From assembly GCF_023256195.1 (NCBI RefSeq), contig NZ_JAGDWX010000032.1, positions 5,781 through 52,723 of the forward strand: DNA of 46,943 bases, given 5' to 3'. Position numbers and translations under genes: made by a program. Below, one piece after another: positions 1-8,945 of this stretch (within the stretch, counting starts at the first letter, position 1; each line of letters starts with the position of its first letter). Source of the stretch: Acidithiobacillus sp. (lineage in GTDB: Bacteria; Pseudomonadota; Gammaproteobacteria; Acidithiobacillales; Acidithiobacillaceae). The notes beneath the pieces are model-generated. The model had not been told where the DNA came from, did no database searches, and saw only the letters and a program-made list of their open reading frames with translations.

Positions 1-2
1 CG

Positions 3-632
3 GCCGCCGGGATCAAGAGCCCGGACATTTCCATCCTCTCGGACGAATTCCTCGCCGAAGTGCAGCAGATGGAGAAGAAAAACCTGGCGCTGGAAGCCCT
101 GCGCAAGCTGATCAACGACGGCATTCGCTCGCGCGCCAAGGCCAACGTGGTGCAGACCAAGGCATTCTCCGAGCGGCTGGAAGATGCGGTGGCGCGCTAC
201 CACGCCAACGCCATCACCACGGCGGAAGTGCTGCAGGAACTGATCCAATTGGCCCGCGACATTCGCGCCGCCCGCCAGCGGGGCGAGGAGCAAGGATTGT
301 CTGACGAGGAAATCGCCTTCTACGACGCGCTGGCCGAGAACGAAAGCGCCGTGCAGGTGATGGGCGACGACAAGCTGCGCGTCATCGCGCACGAACTGCT
401 CATGAGCCTGAAGGAGAACGTCACCGTCGATTGGGCCCACCGCGAATCTGCCCGCGCCCGCATGCGGGTACTGGTCAAACGCATCCTGCGCAAATACGGC
501 TATCCGCCGGATTTGCAGGACGCGGCGGTGCAGACGGTGTTGCAGCAGGCCGAGGCCTTGTCGTCTTTTTGGTCCACACCCACCCAGGCGCACCTGGGCG
601 CCCACAGGGAGCACCACCCGCCACCATTGTGA
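3..632 (+). CDS. hsdR: Type I restriction enzyme R subunit, C-terminal fragment
   Basis: The reading frame is open from the left edge, so only the last ~209 residues are visible and the true start lies outside. The helical, charged segment (SPDISILSDEFLAEV, then MEKKNLALEALRKLINDGI, then WAHRESARARMRVLVKRIL and KYGYPPDLQ) is typical of the C-terminal helical domain (DUF3387 type) of HsdR. That domain contacts the methylase core of type I restriction complexes; the nuclease and translocase domains would lie upstream. Family members usually end shortly after a motif like the AVQTVLQQAEAL seen here, whereas this one continues into a His/Pro-rich tail of about 20 residues. The tail may be a natural variant or the result of a small 3' rearrangement. 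hsdM and hsdS are not in the window. Confidence 0.8.
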   Translation, partial: AAGIKSPDISILSDEFLAEVQQMEKKNLALEALRKLINDGIRSRAKANVVQTKAFSERLEDAVARYHANAITTAEVLQELIQLARDIRAARQRGEEQGLSDEEIAFYDALAENESAVQVMGDDKLRVIAHELLMSLKENVTVDWAHRESARARMRVLVKRILRKYGYPPDLQDAAVQTVLQQAEALSSFWSTPTQAHLGAHREHHPPPL

Positions 633-673
633 GCCTAAATTTAGGGGCGTACCGGGCTGCTGCTGCGTGGGAC

Positions 674-2017
674 TCAGTTGCCGGCGATGGTCATCTCTTG
701 AATGAGGACGGAGGGGCAGCCGACATTGCCGTGGATGAGCATGTCGCTGCCGACCGCGGCAATCTGGGCGAACATGTCCTGGAGCGTGCCGGCAATGGTG
801 ATTTCCTCGACGGGGTACTGGATCTCGCCGTTCTCCACCCAGAAGCCGGCAGCGCCGCGGGAGTAGTCGCCCGTGAGGGTGTTGACGCCGAAGCCGATGA
901 GCTCTGTCACCAGCAGCCCGCGACCCATGTCCCGCAGCAGTTCGTCCAGACTACGCTGGCCGGGGCTCAGGGTAAGGTTGTGGGCGCCACCGGCGTTGCC
1001 GGTGCTCGCCATACCGAGCTTTCGGGCGCTGTAGCTGTCCAGCAGATAACCCTGCAATACACCGTCTTCGACGAGATCGCGGTTGCGCGTCGCGACACCC
1101 TCGGCGTCAAAGCTGGCGCTGCCCAGTCCCTGTGGACGCAAGGGCTCCTCGAAGATGCGGATACCGTCGGCGAAGATCCGCTTGCCGAGACTGTCCACCA
1201 GGAAGCTGGAGCGACGGTAGAGATTCCCGCCGCTGATGGCGGAAGCGAGGTGGCCGAGGAGGCTCGCGGCCACCTGGTTTTCAAAGAGTACCGGCGCCCG
1301 CGTCGTGGCGATCTTGCGCGCCCCCAGGCGGCGTAGAGTCCGTTGCGCGGCGATCCTGCCGATGTCTTCGGCGGCCGCCAGGGCATCGGCGCGGCGAGCC
1401 ACGTCATACCAGTAATCCCGCTGCATGCCCTGGGCATCGCCGGCCAGCACCGAGCAGCTCAGGCTGTGGCGAGAGCCGCGACTGACGCCCAGAAAGTTTT
1501 CGCTGTTGCCGTAGACCGTCAGGCCCTCGCCCGTACCCACACTGGCACCTTCGGAATTGCAGATGCGCGGATCGCTGTCCCGGGCGGCCGCCTCACAGCG
1601 GCGCGCCAGTTCGGCGGCGGTGTCGGCATCGATGGCCCAGGGATGATAGAGATCGAGCTCGGGAAATTCCCGCGCCAGCCATGCGGGATCGGCGAGTCCG
1701 GCATGGGGGTCGGCAAAGGTGTGGCGAGCGATGGCCAGAGCCGCCTGCACCGTCTCTTCCAGGGCCTGTGCGGAAAAGTCGGAAGTGGAGGCGCTGCCTC
1801 TGGCTTGTCCCACGTAGACGGTGACGCCCAGGCTTTTGTCGCGGTGATACTCGATGGATTCCACCTCGCCGAGTCGGACACTCACGGACAACCCTTTGCC
1901 GCTGCTGGCCGACGCTTCCGCAGCCGTCGCTCCGGCCTGGCGGGCGAGGCCGAGCGCCTGTTCGACGATGGCACTCAGTTCGGCGGCAGAGGGTAGTGGG
2001 GGTTCGCTTCGGCTCAT
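674..2017 (-). CDS. pmbA: PmbA/TldE-family metalloprotease subunit
   Basis: 447 residues, the usual length for PmbA (TldE). With TldD it forms a heterodimeric peptidase that degrades unfolded peptides and matures modified peptides in the cytoplasm. The N-terminal domain shows the family pattern (GLSVSVRLGEVESIEYHRDK, then a GVTVYVG strand). The C-terminal half has AHNLTLSPG, LLVTELIGFGVN, TGDYSRGAAGFWVENG and a late EEITIAGTL. As expected for PmbA rather than TldD, I see no HExxxH zinc motif. The start was set at the ATG preceded by GAGGAG; the frame is open upstream only as a shadow of cca. The start codon overlaps the cca stop (ATGA), so the two are probably translationally coupled. No tldD is present here. 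Confidence 0.9.
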   Translation of the reverse strand: MSRSEPPLPSAAELSAIVEQALGLARQAGATAAEASASSGKGLSVSVRLGEVESIEYHRDKSLGVTVYVGQARGSASTSDFSAQALEETVQAALAIARHTFADPHAGLADPAWLAREFPELDLYHPWAIDADTAAELARRCEAAARDSDPRICNSEGASVGTGEGLTVYGNSENFLGVSRGSRHSLSCSVLAGDAQGMQRDYWYDVARRADALAAAEDIGRIAAQRTLRRLGARKIATTRAPVLFENQVAASLLGHLASAISGGNLYRRSSFLVDSLGKRIFADGIRIFEEPLRPQGLGSASFDAEGVATRNRDLVEDGVLQGYLLDSYSARKLGMASTGNAGGAHNLTLSPGQRSLDELLRDMGRGLLVTELIGFGVNTLTGDYSRGAAGFWVENGEIQYPVEEITIAGTLQDMFAQIAAVGSDMLIHGNVGCPSVLIQEMTIAGN

Positions 2018-3312
2018 GCTGGGCTCCTCGACGGTAGGCATCCCTGCATCATACCCATTGCCGCCCCTTGAGGAAAACGCGCGCCACGGGAGGACGACCA
2101 CGCCTCGCACAGCGCCGCGCCACCATCTCGGAGCTGCTGACGATATTGCCTTTGCAGTGCCGCCAGGGTGCGCAGTTGCAGAATGCGCAGGGCGCGGCCA
2201 AAGTCCTGCCCGGCGTAGCCCTGGGTGATATCCGCATAGGCAGAGCTGCCGCGCAGTGCTTGCAGTTGCCGCTGCGCCGCTTCTGTGGTGGCCAGGGCCA
2301 ATGCCCAGGGGCGACGATACTCCATCTCTGCTTCGGCAATGGCCTGCCATACCTGCAGCACCGAACCAAACACGCCGCCCTCCCGCAGTGCTCCAAGCTG
2401 CAGTAGAAGTTGCAACCATGGTCGCGGCGAGGCCTGTCGCAGGGCCGGCAGCAGCTGCTCACGGCCCGCGACCACCGCCAGCGCAAGGCGCTGCCAGTAT
2501 TTGGGGATGGGCAGCCGCTGCCCCATGGCTGTCAACATCGCCTCCGCTGTAGCGGGACAGAGGGTGCCCAGGGGGTAGCAGAGAGCCGCCCAGGCCAGGG
2601 CCCCGGATTCGCAGCGGCGCAGGCAATGATCCAGCGCCGCCAGGGCCCGCTGCCAGGGCAGGCCCGACTGCGCCAGGAGCAGCAATTCCGGGAACAGGAT
2701 GTTAAGGGCGCCCCAGTGCCAGAGCAGGCTGAAATAGCGGCTGGCGCCGGGGCTGGCCAAGGCCTTTTCCGTTTCTTTCCAGATCCGATCCGGACTGAGC
2801 TCCGCCAGCTCGCCCTTGGCAACCATCTGGCGCACCAGAGCTTCTGTTTCGGGAGCGATAATGAAATTACCTAGACGGGCGGCAAACCGTGCCAGGCGCA
2901 GCACCCGCAGAGGATCTTCACGGAAAGCGGGAGAAACGTGGCGCAGAACGCCCTCGTCCAGATCGCGACGGCCACCATAGGGATCGATGATCGCGCCTGT
3001 CTCCAGGTCCTCGGCCATGGCGTTGATGGTGAGATCACGCCGCAGCAGGTCGTCCTCCAAGGACACCCCCGCCGTCGCCACCACAAAACCGCGGTGGCCG
3101 CTGCCACTCTTGCGCTCGGTGCGGGCCAGGGCGAGCTCCTCGCCGTTCCTGCCGATCAACACCGGAAAATCCTTGCCCGCCCAGCGAAAACCTTGGGCGA
3201 GTAGGGCGTCGATATCCTCTGGCCGCGCATCCACCAGGACATAATCGCGATCCTGCACCGCGGCCCCGCGTAGCCGGTCACGCACCGCGCCGCCTACCAG
3301 ATAGCGTTTCAT
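2014..3312 (-). CDS. cca: CCA-adding tRNA nucleotidyltransferase with degenerate HD region
   Basis: 432 residues. This class II nucleotidyltransferase adds or repairs the 3' CCA end of tRNAs. The N-terminus MKRYLVGGAVRDRLRG, the catalytic carboxylates D21 and D23 in VQDRDYVLV, and LARTERKSGSGHRGF align closely with E. coli Cca, as do the later RRDLTINAMAED, YGGRRDLD and REDPLRVLRLARFAARL motifs. The C-terminal half differs. Where E. coli Cca has an HD phosphohydrolase domain (a CHDLGKG-type motif), this protein has LAWAALCYPLG, and no other HD pair is visible. The repair phosphatase activity is therefore probably absent. An in-frame extension upstream of 3312 is ignored because the conserved protein begins at MKRYLVGG. 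The gene overlaps pmbA by 4 bases and diverges from leuC. Confidence 0.93.
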   Translation of the reverse strand: MKRYLVGGAVRDRLRGAAVQDRDYVLVDARPEDIDALLAQGFRWAGKDFPVLIGRNGEELALARTERKSGSGHRGFVVATAGVSLEDDLLRRDLTINAMAEDLETGAIIDPYGGRRDLDEGVLRHVSPAFREDPLRVLRLARFAARLGNFIIAPETEALVRQMVAKGELAELSPDRIWKETEKALASPGASRYFSLLWHWGALNILFPELLLLAQSGLPWQRALAALDHCLRRCESGALAWAALCYPLGTLCPATAEAMLTAMGQRLPIPKYWQRLALAVVAGREQLLPALRQASPRPWLQLLLQLGALREGGVFGSVLQVWQAIAEAEMEYRRPWALALATTEAAQRQLQALRGSSAYADITQGYAGQDFGRALRILQLRTLAALQRQYRQQLRDGGAALCEAWSSSRGARFPQGAAMGMMQGCLPSRSPA

Positions 3313-3484
3313 GGCCTGCTTGCTCGGTCTTCGTGGATTTCCATCACCGCAGATTAGCCCAGCCGACCCGTCGCCCGAAAGTCTTGCCACGGTCCGGCGC
3401 CAGGTCGGCGCCCGGGCAATTTACAGCCGGTCCCGATTTCGCTAAGGTTCAGACTGGATTCAAGGTAGCGGAGGCCCAGGTTTC

Positions 3485-4894
3485 ATGGCCGCACAGACCC
3501 TATACGACAAATTGTGGGACCAGCACCGTATCCTCGCCGAGGACGACGGTCGTACGCTCCTGTATATCGATCGCCAGCTGCTCCACGAGGTGACGAGCCC
3601 CCAGGCCTTCGCGGGACTGCGGGCAGCGGGGCGACCGCTATGGCGGGTGGACGCCAACATCGCCACGGCGGATCACAACGTCCCCACCACCGACCGTGCG
3701 GCGGGGATCAGCGACCCCGTGGCGCGTCTGCAGGTGGATACCCTCGACCGCAACTGTCGTGAGTACGGCATCGAAGAATTCGGGATGATGGACCGCCGCC
3801 AGGGCATCGTCCACGTCATCGCGCCGGAGCAGGGCCTGACCCTTCCGGGGATGACCGTGGTCTGCGGCGATTCCCACACCGCCACCCACGGTGCCCTGGC
3901 AACCCTGGCCTTTGGCATCGGCACCACGGAAGTGGAGCACGTCCTTGCCACCCAGTGTCTGTGGGCGCGCAAGGCCAAGAATCTCCGGGTCTGGGTCGAT
4001 GGACGCTTGGGCGCCGGGGTGACGGCCAAGGATCTGGTCCTCGCCATCATCGGGCAGCTGGGCACGGCTGGCGGCACCGGCCACACCATCGAGTTTGCGG
4101 GCCCGGCCGTCCAGGCGCTCTCCATCGAAGGGCGTATGACCCTCTGCAACATGGCCATCGAGGCGGGGGCGCGTTCCGGTCTGGTAGCGGTGGATGAACG
4201 GACCATCGAATACCTGCAGGGGCGCCCCTACGCCCCCAGCGGTGCCGAGTGGGATCGCGCGGTGGCCGTCTGGCGCCAGCTGGTCAGCGATGCCGATGCC
4301 CATTTTGACAAAGAGCTGCGCTTGGACGGCAGCGCCATTCGGCCCCAGGTGACCTGGGGTACGAGCCCGGAGATGGTGCTGGCCGTGGACGATCGCGTTC
4401 CGGACCCGGACGAGGCCCCCGATGCCGTGCGTCGGCAGGCCTGGAGCAACGCATTGCAGTACATGGGCCTGCGGCCACACACGCCCATCACCGACATCGC
4501 CGTGGATCGCGTCTTCATCGGTTCCTGCACCAACGCCCGCATCGAGGACCTGCGCGCAGCGGCCCAGGTGGTGCAGGGCAAGACCAAGGCGGCTTCGGTC
4601 AAATCCGTACTGGTCGTGCCGGGTTCCGGACTGGTGAAGATGCAGGCCGAGGCCGAGGGTCTGGACGAAATCTTCCGTCAGGCCGGATTCGAATGGCGCG
4701 AGCCCGGTTGTTCCATGTGCCTAGCCATGAATGCCGATCGTCTGGAGCCCGGCGAGCGCTGTGCCGCCACCTCCAATCGCAACTTCGAGGGCCGCCAGGG
4801 CGCCGGTGGGCGCACCCATCTCGTCAGTCCTGCCATGGCGGCGGCGGCGGCCATTGCCGGACATTTCGTCGATGTGCGCCACTGGCAGGTCTGA
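3485..4894 (+). CDS. leuC: 3-isopropylmalate dehydratase large subunit
   Basis: 469 residues, close to the 466 of E. coli LeuC. With LeuD it isomerises 2-isopropylmalate to 3-isopropylmalate in leucine synthesis, using a [4Fe-4S] cluster. The sequence opens with [13 protein letters not shown] and contains [27 protein letters not shown], the first cluster cysteine in [13 protein letters not shown] and the other two in GCSMCLAMN. The start ATG follows a purine-rich GCGGAGG. Downstream a small membrane ORF separates it from leuD, and all three are tightly packed. leuA and leuB are not adjacent. Confidence 0.96.
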   Translation: MAAQTLYDKLWDQHRILAEDDGRTLLYIDRQLLHEVTSPQAFAGLRAAGRPLWRVDANIATADHNVPTTDRAAGISDPVARLQVDTLDRNCREYGIEEFGMMDRRQGIVHVIAPEQGLTLPGMTVVCGDSHTATHGALATLAFGIGTTEVEHVLATQCLWARKAKNLRVWVDGRLGAGVTAKDLVLAIIGQLGTAGGTGHTIEFAGPAVQALSIEGRMTLCNMAIEAGARSGLVAVDERTIEYLQGRPYAPSGAEWDRAVAVWRQLVSDADAHFDKELRLDGSAIRPQVTWGTSPEMVLAVDDRVPDPDEAPDAVRRQAWSNALQYMGLRPHTPITDIAVDRVFIGSCTNARIEDLRAAAQVVQGKTKAASVKSVLVVPGSGLVKMQAEAEGLDEIFRQAGFEWREPGCSMCLAMNADRLEPGERCAATSNRNFEGRQGAGGRTHLVSPAMAAAAAIAGHFVDVRHWQV

Positions 4895-4904
4895 GGGCGA
4901 GCTG

Positions 4905-5063
4905 GTGCCCGCGCGCCCGCGCCGTCGGCTGTGGGCGCAGCTGGCCCTGGTGATCTGCAGTCTGGGTCTTGTGGATATCGGCATTCTGGCCGGGAGTCGC
5001 GGCTGGGGCAGCGCCTGTTCCGCCGCCGAGTACCTGGTGTTACGCCGTCTGGAGAAGCGCTGA
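4905..5063 (+). CDS. Small single-pass membrane protein between leuC and leuD
   Basis: 52 residues from a GTG preceded by GAGGG at about 7 bases. An in-frame ATG at 4872, inside leuC, would give 63 residues. After a basic stretch (ARPRRRLWAQ) there is one hydrophobic segment (LALVICSLGLVDIGILAG), then a short tail with one cysteine ending in RRLEKR. The stop codon directly abuts the leuD start, so it would be translated as part of the leu operon. I recognise no family. Other proteobacteria keep small secreted ORFs at this same spot, but I cannot show homology. It could also be a non-coding spacer with a chance reading frame. Confidence 0.45.
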   Translation: MPARPRRRLWAQLALVICSLGLVDIGILAGSRGWGSACSAAEYLVLRRLEKR

Positions 5064-5678
5064 ATGGAAGCTTTCACCGTAGTGGAGTCGGTCCTCATTC
5101 CTTTGGACCGGGCCAATGTGGATACCGATGCCATCATCCCCAAGCAGTTTCTGAAAACCATCGAAAGGCAGGGCTTGGGCCGCCACCTCTTTCACGACTG
5201 GCGCTACGAGGACGACGGCACGCCCAAGGCCGATTTTGTCCTGAATCGTCCACCCTACTCGGGGGGCAAGATCCTGTTGGCGCGTGAAAATTTCGGCTGC
5301 GGCTCCAGTCGCGAGCACGCCCCCTGGGCTCTGGCGGATTTCGGTATCCGGGCCGTGGTTGCCCCGAGCTTTGCCGATATCTTCGCCAACAACTGTGTGC
5401 AGAACGGTATCCTCACGGTCACCTTGAGCGCCGATGAGGTCGAACATCTTTTCCAGGCGGTGCAGAGTCGGCCGGGCTACGGACTGCGCATCGACCTCGC
5501 GCAGGGCGAGATTCAGGGCAGTGACGGTTGGCGCACCCACTTTGAGGTCGCACCGGGCACGCGGCACAAGCTCCTGCACGGCTTGGACGACATCGGGATC
5601 ACCCTGCAGCACAAAGAGGCCATCGCGCGTTACGAGGCACAACGGCGAGAGCAGTTTCCGTGGCTGTTTCGTGGGTAG
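5064..5678 (+). CDS. leuD: 3-isopropylmalate dehydratase small subunit
   Basis: 204 residues against about 201 in E. coli. This is the swivel subunit that completes the isopropylmalate isomerase active site with LeuC. Recognisable segments are [19 protein letters not shown] near the N-terminus, [38 protein letters not shown] and the C-terminal DDIGITLQH. Its ATG directly follows the stop of the small membrane ORF, and GGAGAAGCG in the end of that ORF is a plausible ribosome binding site. After it there is only a weak stem (AGGCTT/AAGCCT, 5698-5713) and no convincing terminator. Confidence 0.96.
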   Translation: MEAFTVVESVLIPLDRANVDTDAIIPKQFLKTIERQGLGRHLFHDWRYEDDGTPKADFVLNRPPYSGGKILLARENFGCGSSREHAPWALADFGIRAVVAPSFADIFANNCVQNGILTVTLSADEVEHLFQAVQSRPGYGLRIDLAQGEIQGSDGWRTHFEVAPGTRHKLLHGLDDIGITLQHKEAIARYEAQRREQFPWLFRG

Positions 5679-5790
5679 CAGGGCCATCCTTGGCCCCAGG
5701 CTTCCAAAAGCCTTGCTCCCGAGCCCGAGTGCAGCGGATGGGTGGGGGAATTCAGCAAGTGGGACCCAGTGAGAAAGGGAGTGTGGCGAC

Positions 5791-6120
5791 GTGAGTCTTG
5801 ACGGAAATCCAGGCGTGAGCGATACACCTGCCGAGGAGGGTCTACCCCCCCTGCGACCCGACGCCGTGGTCGTGGAGGGGCAGACGAAACGTGGGAAAGG
5901 CTGTCGCATTGTCGACAACACGGCATCGGTGGAGGTGGCGGAGTTGGAGGGCCTGTTGCAGGATCTCATCGCCCAGGATCTTTTCCAACCTCTCGGCCTC
6001 AGTTCCGCGGGCGGCAGCAGCATTCGCATCGGCGCGCCCCAGAGCGGGCACATCCAGTTAGGCGAATCTCTCTATCGCCTCATCATCATCGACCACGAGG
6101 CACGGCTCGAACCTTTCTGA
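5791..6120 (+). CDS. Hypothetical protein (109 aa)
   Basis: This frame starts at a GTG about 9 bases after AAGGGAG and ends at a TGA just before pdxH (convergent). The product is acidic, with no signal peptide or membrane segment. It has a short amphipathic stretch (EVAELEGLLQDLIAQDLF) and a C-terminal beta-like part (SSIRIGAPQSGHIQLGES, then LYRLIIIDHEARLEPF). I recognise no family. It is kept because the start signal is reasonable, the interval would otherwise be 540 bases without a gene, and opposite-strand frames are less protein-like. It may be absent in relatives, and the start is uncertain. Confidence 0.4.
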   Translation: MSLDGNPGVSDTPAEEGLPPLRPDAVVVEGQTKRGKGCRIVDNTASVEVAELEGLLQDLIAQDLFQPLGLSSAGGSSIRIGAPQSGHIQLGESLYRLIIIDHEARLEPF

Positions 6121-6216
6121 GGAGTCCCGCCTCTTTGGTATGGGGGTCCTTGCGCCGCGGCAGGAAGCTGAGGTCCACCTACCGGGCAGTGCCAGAGCTG
6201 TTGGCGACGGCGGTCC

Positions 6217-6870
6217 TCAGGGCATCAGGCGCTGAATGCGCCAGTCATCGCCGGCACTTGGGCGGTCATAGACGAAGCGATCGTGGAGCCGATCGCGGCG
6301 TCCCTGCCAGAACTCGAAGTGGTCCGGGATGAGGCGGTAGCCCCGCCAGGCCGGGTTGCGTGGCACGCTCCCGTCAGGATAGCGCTCCGCCAGTTCTGCC
6401 ATGCGTGCCTCCAGGGCTGCGCGATCGGCGATGGGACGGGACTGCTCTGAGGCCGAGGCCGCCAGACGGCTGCGCGGTGGGCGCTGGTGAAAGTAATCCT
6501 CGGCCGCGGACTCTGGCAGCATCTCAGCCTTGCCCTCGATACGCACCTGACGATCTACCTCCGGCCAATAGAAGACGAGGGCTGCCCAGGGGTTCGCGGC
6601 CAGATCCTGACCCTTGCGGCTGCGGCTGTCGGTGTACCAGCACAGCCCCTCAGCATCGAAATGTTTCAGCAGGACATAACGCAAGCTCGGGTGACCCTGC
6701 GCGTCGGCGGTGGCCAGGGCCATGGCGGTGGGATCGAAATTTCCCGCCTTCTCGGCCGCTTCCAGCCAGATGGCCAGTTGCCGGAAAGGATCGGGGTCCA
6801 GGTCCCGGCGATGCAGTTCGCCGTGCACGAAATCCCGGCGTGTGCTGCGGTGATCGATCTCGCCTTCCAT
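6217..6870 (-). CDS. pdxH: Pyridoxamine/pyridoxine 5'-phosphate oxidase
   Basis: 217 residues, almost the same as E. coli PdxH (218). This FMN enzyme oxidises PNP and PMP to pyridoxal 5'-phosphate in the last step of vitamin B6 synthesis. Family signatures are ATADAQGHPSLRYVLLKHFD (FMN and phosphate contacts), YTDSRSRKGQDLAANPWAAL, WPEVDRQVRIEGKAE, SEQSRPI and the C-terminal WRGYRLIPDHFEFWQG followed by WRIQRLMP. It is the last gene of a minus-strand group of three, 16 bases after rpiA. Confidence 0.96.
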   Translation of the reverse strand: MEGEIDHRSTRRDFVHGELHRRDLDPDPFRQLAIWLEAAEKAGNFDPTAMALATADAQGHPSLRYVLLKHFDAEGLCWYTDSRSRKGQDLAANPWAALVFYWPEVDRQVRIEGKAEMLPESAAEDYFHQRPPRSRLAASASEQSRPIADRAALEARMAELAERYPDGSVPRNPAWRGYRLIPDHFEFWQGRRDRLHDRFVYDRPSAGDDWRIQRLMP

Positions 6871-6886
6871 GGGAGTACTCCTCGGT

Positions 6887-7558
6887 TCAGGCTTGGGTCT
6901 CGGTAGCGCGGCTGATCAGGCCCGAGGCGCTGCCCATGAGCACCACGTCGGCTCGCCGCTGCGCAAAGATGCCATTGTCCAGGACGCCCGGGATACTGTT
7001 GATGCGGATCTCCATGGCCAAAGGATCGCTGAGATCGAGGCCCGTCACGTCCAGAATCACATTGCCGTTGTCGGTGGTCACATCCTTGCGCAGGACGGGG
7101 TTGCCGCCCAACTTCACCAGCTGTCGGGCAACGAAACTGCGGGCAAAGGGAATGACCTCCACGGGGAGAGGGAAACTCCCCAAAGCCGCCTTGTCCTTGC
7201 TGGCATCGGCGATGCAGATGAAGCGCCGCGCGGCCGAGGCCACGATCTTCTCGCGGGTGAGCGCGCCGCCGCCGCCCTTGATGAGACGAAAGTGCGGATC
7301 GATCTCATCGGCGCCGTCGATGTAGACGGGGATATCGCCGGTGGCATTGAGATCCAGTACCGGCAGGCCCAAGGACTTGAGCCGGGCCTCGGTGGCGAGA
7401 CTGGAGGCCACATAGCCTTCGACGTGGATCTTGGCGCGCCCCAAGGCGTCGATGAACAGGTTGCTGGTGCTGCCCGTGCCCACGCCCACCACCATGCCAG
7501 GCTGGATGTAGTGAAGCGCCGCTTCCGCAGCCATTTCCTTGAGGGCCTTAACGTCCAT
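6887..7558 (-). CDS. rpiA: Ribose-5-phosphate isomerase A
   Basis: 223 residues (E. coli 219). It interconverts ribose-5-phosphate and ribulose-5-phosphate in the pentose phosphate and Calvin pathways; the latter matters if the host is an autotroph, as I suspect. Motifs are [20 protein letters not shown] (phosphate loop), [20 protein letters not shown] (catalytic Asp and Glu) and [11 protein letters not shown]. The start was set at ATGGACGTTAAG, preceded by AAAGGA at 6 bases. The longer upstream frame is the shadow of the neighbouring gene. The start overlaps the 3' end of the DJ-1-like gene by 11 bases, suggesting coupling. Confidence 0.96.
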   Translation of the reverse strand: MDVKALKEMAAEAALHYIQPGMVVGVGTGSTSNLFIDALGRAKIHVEGYVASSLATEARLKSLGLPVLDLNATGDIPVYIDGADEIDPHFRLIKGGGGALTREKIVASAARRFICIADASKDKAALGSFPLPVEVIPFARSFVARQLVKLGGNPVLRKDVTTDNGNVILDVTGLDLSDPLAMEIRINSIPGVLDNGIFAQRRADVVLMGSASGLISRATETQA

Positions 7559-8300
7559 GTCGCGATCCTTTGTGATGTCGAATTGCTTCCAGCTGCGCCA
7601 CGAAGGCGCGGGTGAGTGCGGCGGCCGAGGCAGGGTTCTGACCACTCAGGAGAAGGCGGTCCTGCACCCAGTGCTCAGACCAAGCCGGTCCCAGATCCGT
7701 TTGAAAACCCATCGCCCGGAGTGCCTCTTCTAGATGGAAGGGCCAGCGACCCGATAGGCGCGTGTTTTCTTCCTCAGCCTTGCTGAAACAGCTTACCGTA
7801 TATCCCGAAAAAGCGCGACGGTCGTCGGTTGTCGTGGCGAGCAGAGCGGCGCTGCCGTGACAGAGGGTAGCGACGGGCGTGCCCCGCGCTTCGCAGTAGC
7901 AGAGCAAGCGCGCAAGCGCCGCGCTTCGTGGCAGGTCCTGCAAGGGCCCGTTGCCGCCGGGGATGAAGAGGCCGCGCAGCGTGTGCAGCAGTTCGTCGTC
8001 CAGGCGACGGATATCCTGGACCGTCGACAGCAGGGGGGCGAGGTCGCGGAGTTCCGCGAGCAAGGCTTCGACACGCTGTGAATCGCCGTCCAGGTTGGCC
8101 GCCTGCACGCTTTCGGGGTCGACCTGGGGTGGCTGGCCGTCGGGTGTGGCGAGGACCACGGGCCAGCCACTGTCTCGCAGGATGTTCCAGGGCGTGAGGA
8201 ATTCCTCCGCCCAGAAACCGCAGTCCAGCAGGTCGCCATCCCGCAGTGTCAGCTGTCGGCTGCTGCTCAGTAATATCAGCACATAGGGTTGGGTTCGCAT
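7548..8300 (-). CDS. DJ-1/PfpI-family class I glutamine amidotransferase-like protein
   Basis: 250 residues of Hsp31/HchA-like type. The fold is marked by [11 protein letters not shown] (the Glu that supports the nucleophile), [13 protein letters not shown] and the nucleophile elbow [12 protein letters not shown] with Cys147-His148. A cap insertion around residues 55-100 is typical of the large chaperone/glyoxalase III subgroup. Family members act as glyoxalase III, deglycase or holding chaperones; the substrate cannot be told here. The usual GGHG is GGNG in this protein. It is the first gene of the set with rpiA and pdxH. The ATG at 8300 lacks an obvious Shine-Dalgarno sequence, and a GTG six codons further in is a possible alternative. 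Confidence 0.8.
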   Translation of the reverse strand: MRTQPYVLILLSSSRQLTLRDGDLLDCGFWAEEFLTPWNILRDSGWPVVLATPDGQPPQVDPESVQAANLDGDSQRVEALLAELRDLAPLLSTVQDIRRLDDELLHTLRGLFIPGGNGPLQDLPRSAALARLLCYCEARGTPVATLCHGSAALLATTTDDRRAFSGYTVSCFSKAEEENTRLSGRWPFHLEEALRAMGFQTDLGPAWSEHWVQDRLLLSGQNPASAAALTRAFVAQLEAIRHHKGSRHGR

Positions 8301-8945
8301 GGATGAAACATAACACGCCGATGCGCTCAGCGTAATAAAAAGATAAAAATATCTCCTTAAAATCAGAAAAAAAGACTTTTTGAGATGTTTTAAATAACAT
8401 TACAGTAAGATGTAGCTATAGTTTTTTCTCTCTGTGGCGCGTTATTTCTATGGTGGCGACAATAAAGCAAGCATAGGCTTGGCAGAAACTCAGCGTGCTG
8501 TTTTATTATTAATATTAGAATAAATTAATATAACTATATTTACCATTGACCGTGCTAATAAATGTTTTTGTTTGCCCAAAAATATTTGAAGCCTAATTCC
8601 CTTGCCTAACAGAATAGCCTGATTTACCTTATGGACGTTTCTCATTGGTCAGGAAAAAAAGGTTCCATTCAGCAGAGCGTCGGCGGTCCGCCGACGGAGC
8701 GGGGTTCCCCCGAAGGAGTAGCATCGTGCTTTGCCTGCTGGACTGCCGCGGCACGACTTCTAGTCGGATTCTACCAGTGCACCGAGCGATGCTGCGCGGG
8801 GCGGCGGCGTGCTTGCCGCTGGTTTTTCGGCCGCTGCGGGGAAAAAAGGGAGTTCCCGGCAGGGGCAGCTCTGCGTTTTCCGCTCCATCGACACAGTCAT
8901 TACACAATACGGTGGTCGCAAAGATCCGAAAGGGAGAGATGTCCT
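8301..8945. promoter_or_regulatory. AT-rich intergenic region and long cyo leader
   Basis: 645 bases with no recognisable conserved gene. The first ~340 bases are strikingly AT-rich against the GC-rich flanks (runs such as TTATTATTAATATTAG and long A/T tracts). They should hold the divergent promoters for the DJ-1-like gene and the cyo operon. I cannot pick a convincing -35/-10 pair among the many AT hexamers. From about 8640 the base composition becomes GC-rich, and the stretch up to cyoA carries a perfect palindrome, a second hairpin and a good ribosome binding site in front of a possible upstream ORF. Confidence 0.6.
8678..8712 (+). promoter_or_regulatory. Two adjacent hairpins in the cyo leader
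   Basis: CGTCGGCGG, T, CCGCCGACG (8678-8696) is a perfect 9-bp inverted repeat with a one-base centre. Three bases further on, CGGGG/CCCCG with loop TTC (8700-8712) forms a second stem. It is followed at once by AAGGAG (8713-8718). The first could be a DNA operator for a dimeric regulator or part of a cruciform-like RNA stem. The second could occlude or present the ribosome binding site. No T-run follows, so these are not simple terminators. Confidence 0.5.

Noticed and set aside
5698-5713. Stem AGGCTT/AAGCCT after leuD as terminator
   Set aside because: Short stem with AT-containing pairs and only two Ts after it; too weak to call.
7774-8400. Minus-strand 208-residue frame including AT-rich upstream sequence
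   Set aside because: It lies mainly in another phase of the DJ-1-like gene, which has clear motifs; this frame is its shadow.
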